Of a stretch of DNA of 64,000 nt, positions 14,879 through 22,744 are shown piece after piece. The DNA is from Aquipseudomonas alcaligenes_A. GTDB taxonomy: Bacteria > Pseudomonadota > Gammaproteobacteria > Pseudomonadales > Pseudomonadaceae. The first letter of the stretch is position 1. The number at the start of each line of letters is the position of its first letter. The stretch lies in NCBI GenBank assembly GCA_048595745.1, contig CP184361.1, one strand, 5' to 3'. The notes below the pieces were generated by a model. The model saw only the letters and a list, made by a program, of their open reading frames with translations. It made no database searches and had not been told where the DNA came from. A program made the position numbers and the translations under genes.

Positions 14879-16939
14879 TCAAGCGCGGGCCTGTCCGGCC
14901 TCTGCGAAGTCGTACATCTGTTGGGTGGTCTGGAATTCGCGGGTAGTGCGATATTCGCCGTGCCAGCGGGCCTCGGCTTCGGCCAGGGCTGCGCCTGCGG
15001 CCAGGCGGGCGTCGAGGCGTTTCCAGAGGCGGAAGCGGGCCATCGAGTCGCCCGGTACCTCGAAGGCGGCGGGGGCCTCCGGGGCTGCGAGTTGGGCGGC
15101 ATAGCGGCGGGCGCCGTCGAGTTGCTCGGTCGACATCGCGGCGGCCTCCTGGCCTTGCGGCACCACGCGCAGCTCGACGTCCTGGCCGGTGAGGGTCTTG
15201 GCCTTCTTCACCAGGCGGGCCAGCTGGCCGCGCTCGCGCTTCTCGGCGGCCTTCTCCAGGAGGGACTGCGGCATGGCGGGGCTGGCATTGCCATCGAGCA
15301 GGGCCTCGCCGATCAGCTCTCCCTCCAGGGTGTGGACCCACACGCGGCTGGCGTCGCGGAAGTCGTAGGCCACGCGCACCTCCTCGCCGTGAAGGTCGAC
15401 CAGGTCGGCCAGGAAGTAGATGTGGCCGGCGTGGCGTACCTCGCCGCGGTTGGTGACACGCACCACCTGCGGGCGGGTCAGGCTGGCCACGACCTGGGCG
15501 TCTGCCTGCAGCGGCTCCCAGCCTTCGGCCAGGGCGGACTTCCAGGACTCCATCGGGCTCTGGTGGCGGCGGTTACCGCTTTCCAGGTCGCGAATCTTCG
15601 GCAGGCCACGGTGCGGGGCGTGGTTGTACTCGTCGAGGGCGTTCTGCAGGTCGGCGAAGAAACGCTCGAAGGTTGGAATCTGTGTCGGTTCGACGCCCAG
15701 GGCCAACTGCTTGCGGGAAATCCGGTGGACTTTGGTGCCGGCCTCCTTGTCCATGTCTGCGCCGATGTAGCTGTCGTAGGTCTTGGCCAAGCGCACCAGG
15801 ATGGTCTTGTGGACCCGCTCGATCACGCCACGGGCCTGCGAGTTGTAGGGCAGCGAGTGGGTGATGGTGCCGCCCAGGCGGTCGTTGACCTCGTAGACGT
15901 TGGCGTTGTCGAAGCCGCCGCCGTTGTCGACATACAGGACCTTGTACATGCCGCAGCGGCTGACCCCGTCGCGCAGGGTGTCGAGCGTGGCGATGGTCGA
16001 CTCGGCCAGGTTGACCGAGAAGCCTGTGATGCGGCGGGTGCCCCAGTCGATTACCAGCGTGATCTCAGGCCGGAATATTTGCCCGGTCAGCGGGTTGATC
16101 ACTTCGGCGTCGAAGGTGTGGCCGTCCGATACCCACACGTCGTTGGGCCAGAGCATGTCGGCCTTGCGGCGATTGAAGGCTTTGATCGCCTTGATTTCGC
16201 GGGAGCCCATCCGGCCGTGCTCGCGGGCCTCGGGGCTGAGCTTGGCCAGGAAGCGGCGCACCGCGTGGACGCTGGGAGCGCCTGGGTACTCGGCCTTGAA
16301 GCAGGCGTAGGCGGCCTCGACGCTGGGCTTTTGCGGGCGCTGGTAGTGCTTGAGGAACACGGGGGCCCAAGTCGGCGTGCTCATGTCGGGCTTGCGCCGG
16401 GCCGGGGCCAGGGCAACCTCGCCGTGCTTGCGGTAGTCGGCCAGCCAGCGCTTGAGGGTACGCTCGCTCAGGGTGCGATCGGGAGTCTTGCGGTCGTTGG
16501 CCCGCTCGATGCGCTCGGCCAGGTAGGGGCTGAGCTGGCCGTCCTGGGCCAGGCCGATCAGGGTCAAGATTGCCCGCTGCTGGCTGACGACCTGGCTCAT
16601 GCGCTCGACCTCGCGGATGATCGACACGCGGGCGGCCATCACATCGCGCTGGTCATCGGTTAGGCGTGACGCTGGAATCGCGTCACGCTTAGCCGAAATC
16701 AGCGTATGCGGGGCACTTGGAGCTGGCTGGGCTTTGGGCTCCTGCTGCTGCATTTGGCGGGCCAGCAGTGCGGCCTGGGTCTCGCTCGGCAGCACGGCGA
16801 AACTGTATTCAACCGCCTTGGAGCCGAGGCGGCGCTGGCCTTCCCAGCCCTCGCGCACGGCCATGAGCCTGACATTGCGGTCAGTGCCCGGCATTCCCGG
16901 CAGGCCGGCCAGTTCCTGGGCGGTGAGCCAGCTACGCAT
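14879..16939 (-). CDS. MuA-like transposase
   Basis: DDE transposase for phage integration and replicative transposition. The start is taken at ATG 16939 because MRSWLTAQELAGLPGMP aligns with the MuA N terminus (MELWVSPKECANLPGLP); alternative starts at 16945 and GTG 16948 exist. The N-terminal DNA-binding domains precede the catalytic core, with Asp in VWVSDGHTFD, Asp in VLYVDNGGGFDN and Glu in ARGVIERVHK. A C-terminal beta-barrel and B-interacting tail follow. Length 686 residues is near Mu A. All catalytic residues are intact. Confidence 0.93.
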   Translation of the reverse strand: MRSWLTAQELAGLPGMPGTDRNVRLMAVREGWEGQRRLGSKAVEYSFAVLPSETQAALLARQMQQQEPKAQPAPSAPHTLISAKRDAIPASRLTDDQRDVMAARVSIIREVERMSQVVSQQRAILTLIGLAQDGQLSPYLAERIERANDRKTPDRTLSERTLKRWLADYRKHGEVALAPARRKPDMSTPTWAPVFLKHYQRPQKPSVEAAYACFKAEYPGAPSVHAVRRFLAKLSPEAREHGRMGSREIKAIKAFNRRKADMLWPNDVWVSDGHTFDAEVINPLTGQIFRPEITLVIDWGTRRITGFSVNLAESTIATLDTLRDGVSRCGMYKVLYVDNGGGFDNANVYEVNDRLGGTITHSLPYNSQARGVIERVHKTILVRLAKTYDSYIGADMDKEAGTKVHRISRKQLALGVEPTQIPTFERFFADLQNALDEYNHAPHRGLPKIRDLESGNRRHQSPMESWKSALAEGWEPLQADAQVVASLTRPQVVRVTNRGEVRHAGHIYFLADLVDLHGEEVRVAYDFRDASRVWVHTLEGELIGEALLDGNASPAMPQSLLEKAAEKRERGQLARLVKKAKTLTGQDVELRVVPQGQEAAAMSTEQLDGARRYAAQLAAPEAPAAFEVPGDSMARFRLWKRLDARLAAGAALAEAEARWHGEYRTTREFQTTQQMYDFAEAGQARA

Positions 16940-17375
16940 GGTCATCACCCAGCAGGCGCTTCAACTCGCGGGCGCGGCGGCCGGCTTCGTCGCGGGCCCG
17001 CTCCAGGCGGCCTAGCTCGGCATGGAGGGCGTCGCGGCCGTAGGCAACCCGGCCGCCGCGTACGCTCACCAGCCAGTCGGTCAGCAGGTGGCTGGCGCAG
17101 ACTTCTTCAAGGAGCGCCGCCCGGTAGAACGGCAGGTTGTTGTCGGTGCGCGCCGGGCTGGACCAGGCATCGAGCATTGGCTTGCTGACGTCATCGCCGG
17201 AAAGGCGGGACATGCGGGCAGAGACCTCGTAACGGTCGAGGTCGGTGCCTTTCAGCATGGCGCCGACTATCTCGCTCACCTGGGCCGAGTAGTTGCCTTG
17301 ACCCGGAACGGCCAGGATCGGTCGGGGAACGGGGAAGAACAGGTCAAGAGTTCGGTCGTCTTTTCCGTGACGCAT
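16932..17375 (-). CDS. Phage early protein upstream of transposase
   Basis: A 147-residue protein. ATG at 17375 (MRHGKDDRTLDLFF) is preferred over 17381 because AAGGAGG is then seven bases upstream. The central part (SEIVGAMLKGTDLDRYEVSARMS) resembles a protein found between Ner and A in B3-like phages. The C terminus is a charged coiled coil (LGRLERARDEAGRRARELKR). Function unknown; the 3' end overlaps the A start. Confidence 0.7.
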   Translation of the reverse strand: MRHGKDDRTLDLFFPVPRPILAVPGQGNYSAQVSEIVGAMLKGTDLDRYEVSARMSRLSGDDVSKPMLDAWSSPARTDNNLPFYRAALLEEVCASHLLTDWLVSVRGGRVAYGRDALHAELGRLERARDEAGRRARELKRLLGDDHA

Positions 17376-17377
17376 GT

Positions 17378-17740
17378 TCATGCCTCCTTGGCCTTTTTAC
17401 GGTGCCCAACCGGACACGCTGCGTTATGCTTCCGCAATGCCGAAATTGAACTGGGGTTCAAACTCTCGGGCCGGTTAGGGCGTTGGCGGTGCGGCGTGCC
17501 GTCTGCGTTCCAGCGTTCTGGCCAGAGTTGTGCAGGACGCACCCCCAGGGCAGTGGCAATTGCCCGTTCGATGCGGGGATAGGGGCGGCGCTTCGCGTTG
17601 CGAATCGCGCGGTCCGTAACCCCAAGCTGGCGGGCGAGCTTGGCGGTCGAGTTCCCATTGATGCGCAGCTGGTACTTGATCCATTCCCAGCGCTCCTCAA
17701 GGGAGAGCGGCATATCTGTAACGTCCATCGTTCTAACCAT
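17378..17740 (-). CDS. ner: Ner-like early regulator (Nlp family)
   Basis: Small DNA-binding repressor that tunes the early promoter during lytic growth. The core (SLEERWEWIKYQLRINGNST, AKLARQLGVTDRAIRNAKRR, then ALGVRPAQLWPERW) is the Ner/Nlp helix-turn-helix. Its end in a xxWPERW-like motif is typical. Start choice among 17740, 17728 and 17713 is uncertain because none has a strong ribosome site. It is divergent from repressor c, as in Mu. The C-terminal 40 residues extend beyond Mu Ner. Confidence 0.82.
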   Translation of the reverse strand: MVRTMDVTDMPLSLEERWEWIKYQLRINGNSTAKLARQLGVTDRAIRNAKRRPYPRIERAIATALGVRPAQLWPERWNADGTPHRQRPNRPESLNPSSISALRKHNAACPVGHRKKAKEA

Positions 17741-17782
17741 CTTGGCGGGTGGTTCTGGCTGGCCATCTAACGGCCTGTTACG

Positions 17783-17815
17783 GATATACGTTACTCGGAA
17801 ATGTGCGCGAGTCAA
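17783..17815 (-). promoter_or_regulatory. Candidate early (ner-A-B) promoter
   Basis: On the minus strand TTGACT (17810-17815) is followed by TATATC (17783-17788), but with a long 21-base spacer. TTGACT overlaps the first arm of the repressor palindrome, which is what repression of lytic genes requires. The start would lie about 35 bases before ner. Confidence 0.35.
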
Positions 17816-17837
17816 TCGGATAAATGCGCATCCGATT
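17814..17837. promoter_or_regulatory. Repressor operator candidate, palindrome 1
   Basis: Perfect inverted repeat: AATCGGAT (17814-17821) and ATCCGATT (17830-17837) around an 8-base spacer, in the c-ner divergent region. A partial extra copy, ATCCGA, is at 17873-17878 beside the ribosome site of c. Confidence 0.65.
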
Positions 17838-17887
17838 CATTTTTTTGCGCTGGATACACAGAAAAAAGAATAATCCGAGGAGTATCA

Positions 17888-18589
17888 ATGAGTTACGCGG
17901 AATCGGACGAATCGGATGCAGTAGCACCTGAGCATCCGATTGACCTTGGAGAGATCGGACGCTTCAGTAAGCGCCTGCTTAAGGCCATGGGATTGACCAA
18001 GGCACGCGCTTTTGCGCGCGCTTGCGGCCTTTCTGAGGGGGCGATACGCAGTTATCTGAGCGGAGAGACGTTCCCGACCCTGGATCGCCTGGCTCAAATT
18101 GCGAGTGCAGCAGGCGTTGACCCCATGTGGCTTGCGTTCGGGACAGAGCCTGCGGCAGTCGTCGAGGATGACGCCCACGCCTTCATCCCCCTCTACGACG
18201 CCCGTTGCAGCGCCGGCCACGGCTCTTGGAACGAGCGCGCTCGCGTACTCACGCAGCTGGCGTTCACCAAGTACTCCCTGCGAAAGAAGGGGCTTAACCC
18301 CGCAAACCTTTCGTGCTTGCGTAATGACGGCGACTCGATGAAGGGGCTGATCGAGGACGACGACACGGTGATGATCGACGAAAGCCGCAACACGCTAGAG
18401 GGTGAGGGTGTCTATGTGATCCTGCTGGATGACCACCTCTACGCGAAGCGGCTGCAGCGCCAGTTCGACGGCTCCGTCAGCATCATCAGCGAGAACAAGG
18501 CCTACCACGATATGCTGGTGCCCAAGGAGCAGCTCGCGGAGCTGCAGATTATTGGCCGCGTGGTTTGGGCGGGCGGCTGGCTTATCTGA
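17888..18589 (+). CDS. Phage repressor C with S24 peptidase domain
   Basis: Maintains lysogeny by blocking the early promoter. ATG at 17888 follows GAGGAG. The N-terminal helix-turn-helix (LTKARAFARACGLSEGAIRS, TFPTLDRLAQIASAAG) is joined to a LexA/CI-type S24 domain with catalytic Ser in NDGDSMKG and Lys in LYAKRLQ. This implies RecA-stimulated self-cleavage and SOS induction, unlike Mu c. Length 233 residues. It is transcribed away from ner toward the phage left end. The first 20 codons contain further operator-like arms. Confidence 0.92.
   Translation: MSYAESDESDAVAPEHPIDLGEIGRFSKRLLKAMGLTKARAFARACGLSEGAIRSYLSGETFPTLDRLAQIASAAGVDPMWLAFGTEPAAVVEDDAHAFIPLYDARCSAGHGSWNERARVLTQLAFTKYSLRKKGLNPANLSCLRNDGDSMKGLIEDDDTVMIDESRNTLEGEGVYVILLDDHLYAKRLQRQFDGSVSIISENKAYHDMLVPKEQLAELQIIGRVVWAGGWLI
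17901..17941. promoter_or_regulatory. Operator-like arms inside the start of repressor c
   Basis: AATCGGAC (17901-17908), AATCGGAT (17910-17917) and ATCCGATT (17934-17941) repeat the arms of the intergenic palindrome. The last two form an inverted repeat with a 16-base spacer within codons 8-18 of c, suggesting autoregulation or cooperative looping. Confidence 0.55.
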
Positions 18590-18626
18590 TGCGGGCTATG
18601 CCAATTGGCCCGCTAAACCACCTCTA

Positions 18627-18645
18627 AGCCGCCTCGCGCGGCTTT
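18627..18645 (+). terminator. Terminator after repressor c
   Basis: Stem AGCCGC / GCGGCT with a 5-base loop, followed by TT, 38 bases beyond the repressor stop. The short T-run makes it moderate. Confidence 0.55.
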
Positions 18646-18684
18646 GGCACAACTCCCGCTGCCATCGTCCCCGGCCCCCGCGCC

Positions 18685-18720
18685 ATCCGGGGCTTTCCGG
18701 TTTCTTCCGGGCTCTTCCGG
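18685..18720. repeat. Phased TCCGG repeats near the prophage left end
   Basis: Four copies of (A/T)TCCGG end at 18690, 18700, 18710 and 18720, exactly 10 bases apart, so on one DNA face. They lie 40-75 bases inside the proposed phage end and are candidate transposase or host-factor binding sites. Confidence 0.5.
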
Positions 18721-18750
18721 CTTCCTCCTGCCCTGTGCCATACCTCTCAC

Positions 18751-18763
18751 TAGCTCACACGCT
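18751..18763. other. Proposed prophage left end (attL)
   Basis: Read on the minus strand, the phage would begin TGTGAGCTAGTGAGAGG at 18759, matching the TG...CA rule of Mu-like ends. From about 18764 the sequence (GCTGCGCGC, TTGATCGTTCCCACGC) matches a host repeat also found near 57257, so the junction must lie between the terminator of c and 18764. The target duplication cannot be checked because the other end is missing. Confidence 0.5.
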
Positions 18764-19060
18764 GCTGCGCGCTTTTGATCGTTCCCACGCAGAGCGTGGG
18801 AACCATCGGGAAAGGAATACAGAACTTCCAGGCAACTCCAAACGCCCCCTTCAGGAGGCCGAACGGAATCATTGCGGAAGGGGTTGAGCGGCATGGATGC
18901 CGCGAGAGACGCGATGGGCCAAGGATGGCCCTTCGCGGCGCGCCCCTGGAGCGATGATGGAGTGAGGGAACCCCGCCGCAGGCGGGGCCGGATGTCGGGG
19001 GCAAGCCCTTTTGGTTCCTTTTGGGGCGACTGCCAAAAGGAACCCGCCCAGCAGGGCGGA
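18764..19060 (+). repeat. Dispersed non-coding repeat, copy A
   Basis: About 295 bases very similar to 57352-57646. Shared blocks include CCCCCTTCAGGAGGCCGAAC, GGGGTTGAGCGGCATGGATG and AACCCCGCCGCAGGCGGGGC. It starts with a hairpin GTTCCCACGC / GCGTGGGAAC and ends with an inverted repeat around GGTTCCTTTTGG. Short open frames inside it are not genes. The rest of the gap to argR (19061-19125) holds nothing recognisable. Confidence 0.8.
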
Positions 19061-19125
19061 ACAGAAGCATCGAACAGCACGATAAACAGCCACTGCACAA
19101 AAAAGGCTAGCGCCAGCTGCCAGCC

Positions 19126-20112
19126 TCAGCCGCGCTCAACGGAAGCCGGAGCAATCTCAAACGGACTGGCACTCCGCCGCTGATTGCGATCTTCCCGCGG
19201 CGTCGCCCCGAAGAAGTTGCGATAGGCGCTGGAGAAGTGCGGGCCGGAGGAGAAGCCACAGGACAGCCCGATCTGGATGATCGACTTGCTGGTCTGCATC
19301 AGCAGCTGGCGCGCCTTGTTCAGGCGCAACTCCAGGTAGTACTGGCTCGGCACGCGGTTGAGGTACTGCTTGAAGATGCGTTCCAGCTGACGCCGCGACA
19401 CGCACACGTGTTGGGCGATCTCATCGGTGGTCAGCGGCTCCTCGATGTTGGCCTCCATCAGCAGCACGGCCTGGGTCAGCTTCGGATGGCTGGAGCCGAT
19501 GCGGTTCTGCAGTGGAATACGCTGGCGCTCACCGCCCTCGCGGATGCGCTCGACCACCAGCTCCTCGCTCACCGCACCGGCCAGTTCGGCACCGTGGTCG
19601 CGAGCAAGCACGGCGAGCAGCAGGTCGAGCACGGCCAAGCCACCGCAGGCGCTGAGGCGATCGCGATCCCAGTCGAACAGATGGCTGGTGGCGATGACCT
19701 TGGGGAAGCGCTCGGTGAAGTCGTCCTGCCAGCGCCAGTGCACGGCGGCGCGATAGCCGTCGAGCAGGCCGAGCTGGGCCAGCGGGTAGACGCCGGCAGA
19801 CAGGCCGCCGATGGGGATGCCGCCACGAGCCAGCTGCTTGAGCGCCTGGGCCAGCGCCGGAGCAACCTGCGCCGGCGGCTCGTCGGCCAGCACGAACAGC
19901 TTGTGGCAACCCTCCAGGCGCCCGGCCCAGGACTCGCCCGGCAGTTGCCAGGCGCCGGCCGCTGGCGCTTCGGCCTGGAGGAAGCGCAGTTCGTAGGACA
20001 CTTCCGGGTGAACGCGCTGCGCCACGCGCAGGGCCTCCTCGGCCAGGGCCAGGGTCATGGGCCTAGTTTCCGGCCAGATCAGGAAGGCAATGCAGTGGGC
20101 AGTCGAAGTCAT
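19126..20112 (-). CDS. argR: ArgR, AraC-family arginine-responsive regulator
   Basis: Regulator of arginine uptake, catabolism and biosynthesis in Pseudomonas. The N-terminal DJ-1/PfpI-like (GATase1-type) domain, with SAGVYPLAQLGLLDGYRAAV, spans about residues 5-200. The C-terminal AraC helix-turn-helix pair (TTDEIAQHVCVSRRQLERIF and SIIQIGLSCGFSSGPHFSSA) spans about 215-315. Length 328 residues equals the family. It closes the aot operon, 16 bases after aotP, exactly as in P. aeruginosa. It presumably acts on the half-site at 24503-24518. Confidence 0.93.
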   Translation of the reverse strand: MTSTAHCIAFLIWPETRPMTLALAEEALRVAQRVHPEVSYELRFLQAEAPAAGAWQLPGESWAGRLEGCHKLFVLADEPPAQVAPALAQALKQLARGGIPIGGLSAGVYPLAQLGLLDGYRAAVHWRWQDDFTERFPKVIATSHLFDWDRDRLSACGGLAVLDLLLAVLARDHGAELAGAVSEELVVERIREGGERQRIPLQNRIGSSHPKLTQAVLLMEANIEEPLTTDEIAQHVCVSRRQLERIFKQYLNRVPSQYYLELRLNKARQLLMQTSKSIIQIGLSCGFSSGPHFSSAYRNFFGATPREDRNQRRSASPFEIAPASVERG

Positions 20113-20128
20113 GAGGGCAGTCTAGTGC

Positions 20129-20893
20129 TTACTTCAGGCTGCCGGAAAGGAACTGTTTCAGGCGATCGGACTGCGGGTTGGCCAGCACCTCTTTCGGGCA
20201 GCCGGTTTCTTCCACCAGGCCCTTGTGCAGGAAGATCAGCTGGTTGGACACCTCGCGGGCGAAGCCCATCTCGTGGGTCACCACCACCATGGTGCGGCCT
20301 TCCTGGGCCAGGTCCTGCATCACCTTGAGCACTTCGCCGACCAGCTCGGGGTCGAGCGCCGAAGTCGGCTCGTCGAACAGCATGACCTCCGGCTCCATGG
20401 CCAGGGCACGAGCGATGGCCACGCGCTGCTGCTCACCACCGGACATATGGGCCGGATAGGCGTCCTTGCGGTGTGCCACACCCACCTTGGCCAGGTAGTG
20501 CTCGGCCTTCTCGATGGCTTCCTTCTTCGGCACGCCAAGCACATGCACCGGCGCTTCGATGACGTTCTCCAGGGCGCTCATGTGCGACCACAGGTTGAAG
20601 TGCTGGAACACCATGGACAGGCGCGAGCGCATGCGCTGCAGCTGCTTGGCATCGACTGCCTTGAGCGCACCGTCCTTGTTGGCCACCAGCTTGAGCTCTT
20701 CGCCATTGAGCAGGATCTTGCCGCCATGCGGCTGCTCCAGCATGTTGATGCAGCGCAGGAAGGTACTTTTGCCCGAACCGCTGGAGCCGATGATGCTGAT
20801 CACGTCGCCAGCCTTGGCCGCCAGCGACACACCCTTCAACACTTCGTGGCTGCCGTAGCGTTTGTGCAGATCCTGAACTTCGAGTTTGTACAT
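20129..20893 (-). CDS. aotP: Arginine/ornithine ABC transporter ATPase AotP
   Basis: Cytoplasmic ATPase of the polar amino-acid uptake system. Walker A is GSSGSGKST, the Q-loop precedes LSMVFQHFNLWSHM, the signature is MSGGEQQRVAIARAL, Walker B is VMLFDEPTSALDPE and the switch His follows in VVVTHEMG. Length 254 residues. The product resembles HisP. It lies between aotO and argR in the aot operon. Confidence 0.93.
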   Translation of the reverse strand: MYKLEVQDLHKRYGSHEVLKGVSLAAKAGDVISIIGSSGSGKSTFLRCINMLEQPHGGKILLNGEELKLVANKDGALKAVDAKQLQRMRSRLSMVFQHFNLWSHMSALENVIEAPVHVLGVPKKEAIEKAEHYLAKVGVAHRKDAYPAHMSGGEQQRVAIARALAMEPEVMLFDEPTSALDPELVGEVLKVMQDLAQEGRTMVVVTHEMGFAREVSNQLIFLHKGLVEETGCPKEVLANPQSDRLKQFLSGSLK

Positions 20894-20912
20894 GGTTGGG
20901 CTCTCGTATGGC

Positions 20913-22025
20913 TCAGTCGCTCAGCAGGCGACCCTGGCGAATGGGTTGCTGACCGGCCACCTTGGCCAGCCAGAGTCCGGGTTGGGCGAAGCGCAGGCGC
21001 TCGCGCACATAGAGCACCCCGGCGGTCGAGGCACGCACGATGCTGTGGCGGTCCTCCAGCGGATCAATGACCTCGAACAGCGGGTCGCCCACCTCGACAC
21101 GGGCGCCGACCGGCTGCAGGAAGCTGACCACGCCGGCATGCGGCGGGTAGGCGTATTCGGCGCCGGCAAACGGCGTGGGTGCGCAGGTTGGTGCCGGCGC
21201 GGCAGGCCAGGCACCGTCGATCAGCCCCTGCTCGGCGAGGAAGGCGAGGATGCTTTCGGCGCTGGCCTGGGCACGCTCGCGCTCGGTATCCAGCATGCCA
21301 CCCAGCTCCACCGTGCTGGCCTGGCAGGCCAGCGGCACGGCGGCCTGCGGGAAACGCCGCGCCAGGCGCAGCCAGGCCATCGAACAGGCCTCGTCGAAGG
21401 AGCTGCCGCCGGTGTCCTCGGACACCAGCACGGCGCCGGCGCTCAGCCGCGCACCCAGCGAGGCGAAGTTCTCGGCCTGCTGCGGAATCATGTACAGGTG
21501 CACCACGGCGTCGAAGTCACAGTGCAGGTCGAGCACCAGGTCGGCATCGCAGGCATGGCGCAGCAGCAGGCGCTGCAGGCCCTGCAGCTCGGAACCGGCT
21601 GGCGGCAAAGCATCCAGGCCGGCACGCATGGCCTGGCGAATCAGCTCGACGTTGGCCTGGCTATCCGCCCCCAGGCGCCCTTCCAGCGTGGGCGCGACCA
21701 GCGCGGCGAGGTCGACGAAGTCACGATTGAAATTCTTGCCGCTGCCCAGCTCGAAACGCCCCTGGCTGGTAGCCTGAAACATCTGACCGAGACCGATGGG
21801 GTTGGCCACCGGCACCAGCTCGACCACGCCCGTAAGGCGCCCCTGCCCTTCCAGCTCGACGAGACGACGCTTGAGCTCGACGGCCACGCGCATCCCAGGC
21901 AGCTCGTCGGCGTGCAGGCTGGCCTGGATATAGGCCTTGCGCGCGCCGGCGCCGAAACGGAACACACTCAAGGTGCGCTCGGTGCCGGGACAGCCCCAGG
22001 GCAGACGGTGATCGATACGCTGCAT
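20913..22025 (-). CDS. aotO: AotO, succinylglutamate desuccinylase/aspartoacylase-family protein
   Basis: M14-like zinc hydrolase family member found inside the aot operon of Pseudomonas and apparently not needed for transport. Candidate metal ligands are His and Glu in IQASLHADELPGMRVA, with a later His in DLVLDLHCDFDAV. The C-terminal domain (VSFLQPVGARVEVGDPLFEVID) resembles a biotinyl/lipoyl-type barrel. Length 370 residues. The substrate is unknown. Confidence 0.85.
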   Translation of the reverse strand: MQRIDHRLPWGCPGTERTLSVFRFGAGARKAYIQASLHADELPGMRVAVELKRRLVELEGQGRLTGVVELVPVANPIGLGQMFQATSQGRFELGSGKNFNRDFVDLAALVAPTLEGRLGADSQANVELIRQAMRAGLDALPPAGSELQGLQRLLLRHACDADLVLDLHCDFDAVVHLYMIPQQAENFASLGARLSAGAVLVSEDTGGSSFDEACSMAWLRLARRFPQAAVPLACQASTVELGGMLDTERERAQASAESILAFLAEQGLIDGAWPAAPAPTCAPTPFAGAEYAYPPHAGVVSFLQPVGARVEVGDPLFEVIDPLEDRHSIVRASTAGVLYVRERLRFAQPGLWLAKVAGQQPIRQGRLLSD

Positions 22026-22035
22026 GATCTCGACC

Positions 22036-22734
22036 TCAGTGCTTGCGCGGGGCCAGGTAGGCCAGGTAGCGGCGCTCGGCCAGCTTGAACAGGCGCACCA
22101 GGATCAGCGTCAGCACCAGATAGAACACACCGGCGGTGATGTAGGCCTCGAACGACAGGTAGTACTGCGAGTTCACGGTCTTGGCCGCGCCGGTGATGTC
22201 GATCAGGGTCACCACCGATGCCAGGCTGGTGGTGTGCAGCATCATGATCACCTCGTTGCTGTACTGCGGCAGCGCGCGGCGCAGCGCGGACGGCAGGAGG
22301 ATGCGGCGATACAGCTTGGCGCGCGACATGCCCATGGCCTTGGCCGCCTCGATCTCGCCATAAGGCGTGGCCTTGAGGCTACCGGCGAGGATTTCGGCGC
22401 TGTAGGCGCTGGTGTTGATGGCGAACGCCAGGCAGGCACAGAAGGTAGCGTTGGACAGGTAGGGCCACAGGGCACTCTCGCGCACCACCTCGAACTGGGC
22501 CATGCCGTAATACAGCAGGTACAGCTGCACCAGCATCGGCGTACCACGGATCACGTAGGTATACAGCCAGGCCGGGAAGTTGATCGCCGGTTGCTTGGAA
22601 ACCCGCATCAGCGCCAGCGGCACCGCCGCGAGCAGGCCCAGGGCCAGGGAGATGACCAGCAGCTTGAGGGTGACCAGCACACCGCCGAAGTACAGCGGCA
22701 GGCTTTCCCACACCACGTTGTAGTCGAAAAGCAT
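22036..22734 (-). CDS. aotM: Arginine/ornithine ABC transporter permease AotM
   Basis: Inner-membrane permease (HisM type) with about five membrane helices; the first is LVTLKLLVISLALGLLAAVP. The EAA loop that contacts AotP is EIEAAKAMGMSRAKLYRRIL, followed by LPSALRRALPQYSNEV. Length 232 residues. It is 10 bases from aotQ and forms the heteromeric channel with it. Confidence 0.92.
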   Translation of the reverse strand: MLFDYNVVWESLPLYFGGVLVTLKLLVISLALGLLAAVPLALMRVSKQPAINFPAWLYTYVIRGTPMLVQLYLLYYGMAQFEVVRESALWPYLSNATFCACLAFAINTSAYSAEILAGSLKATPYGEIEAAKAMGMSRAKLYRRILLPSALRRALPQYSNEVIMMLHTTSLASVVTLIDITGAAKTVNSQYYLSFEAYITAGVFYLVLTLILVRLFKLAERRYLAYLAPRKH

Positions 22735-22744
22735 GGTAAATCCC

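Larger units (their letters stand above)
830..18759 (-). mobile_element. Mu/B3-like transposable prophage, right half missing
   Basis: Gene order on the minus strand (c, ner, A, B, DUF3164, gemA, mor, lysis genes, gp25-gp30 analogues) is that of Mu-like Pseudomonas phages. The module stops after the MuF/gp30 gene: there is no protease/scaffold, major head, or tail gene before the IS element. The left phage end is proposed at 18759. The right boundary is uncertain because it may have been deleted; 830 is simply the last phage-associated gene. Without capsid and tail genes the element cannot make particles unless the missing half lies beyond the IS outside the window. Confidence 0.8.

Noticed and set aside
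14867..16663. 598-codon open frame on the plus strand
   Set aside because: It lies opposite the transposase gene, whose motifs are secure. High GC content keeps the opposite frame open.
18685..18720. CRISPR-like short repeats
   Set aside because: The units are 6 bases with 4-base gaps, too short for repeat-spacer structure. No CRISPR array or cas gene was seen anywhere in the window.
18872..19183. Open frames in the repeat before argR
   Set aside because: They run through the dispersed repeat, differ between copies A and B, and have no ribosome site.
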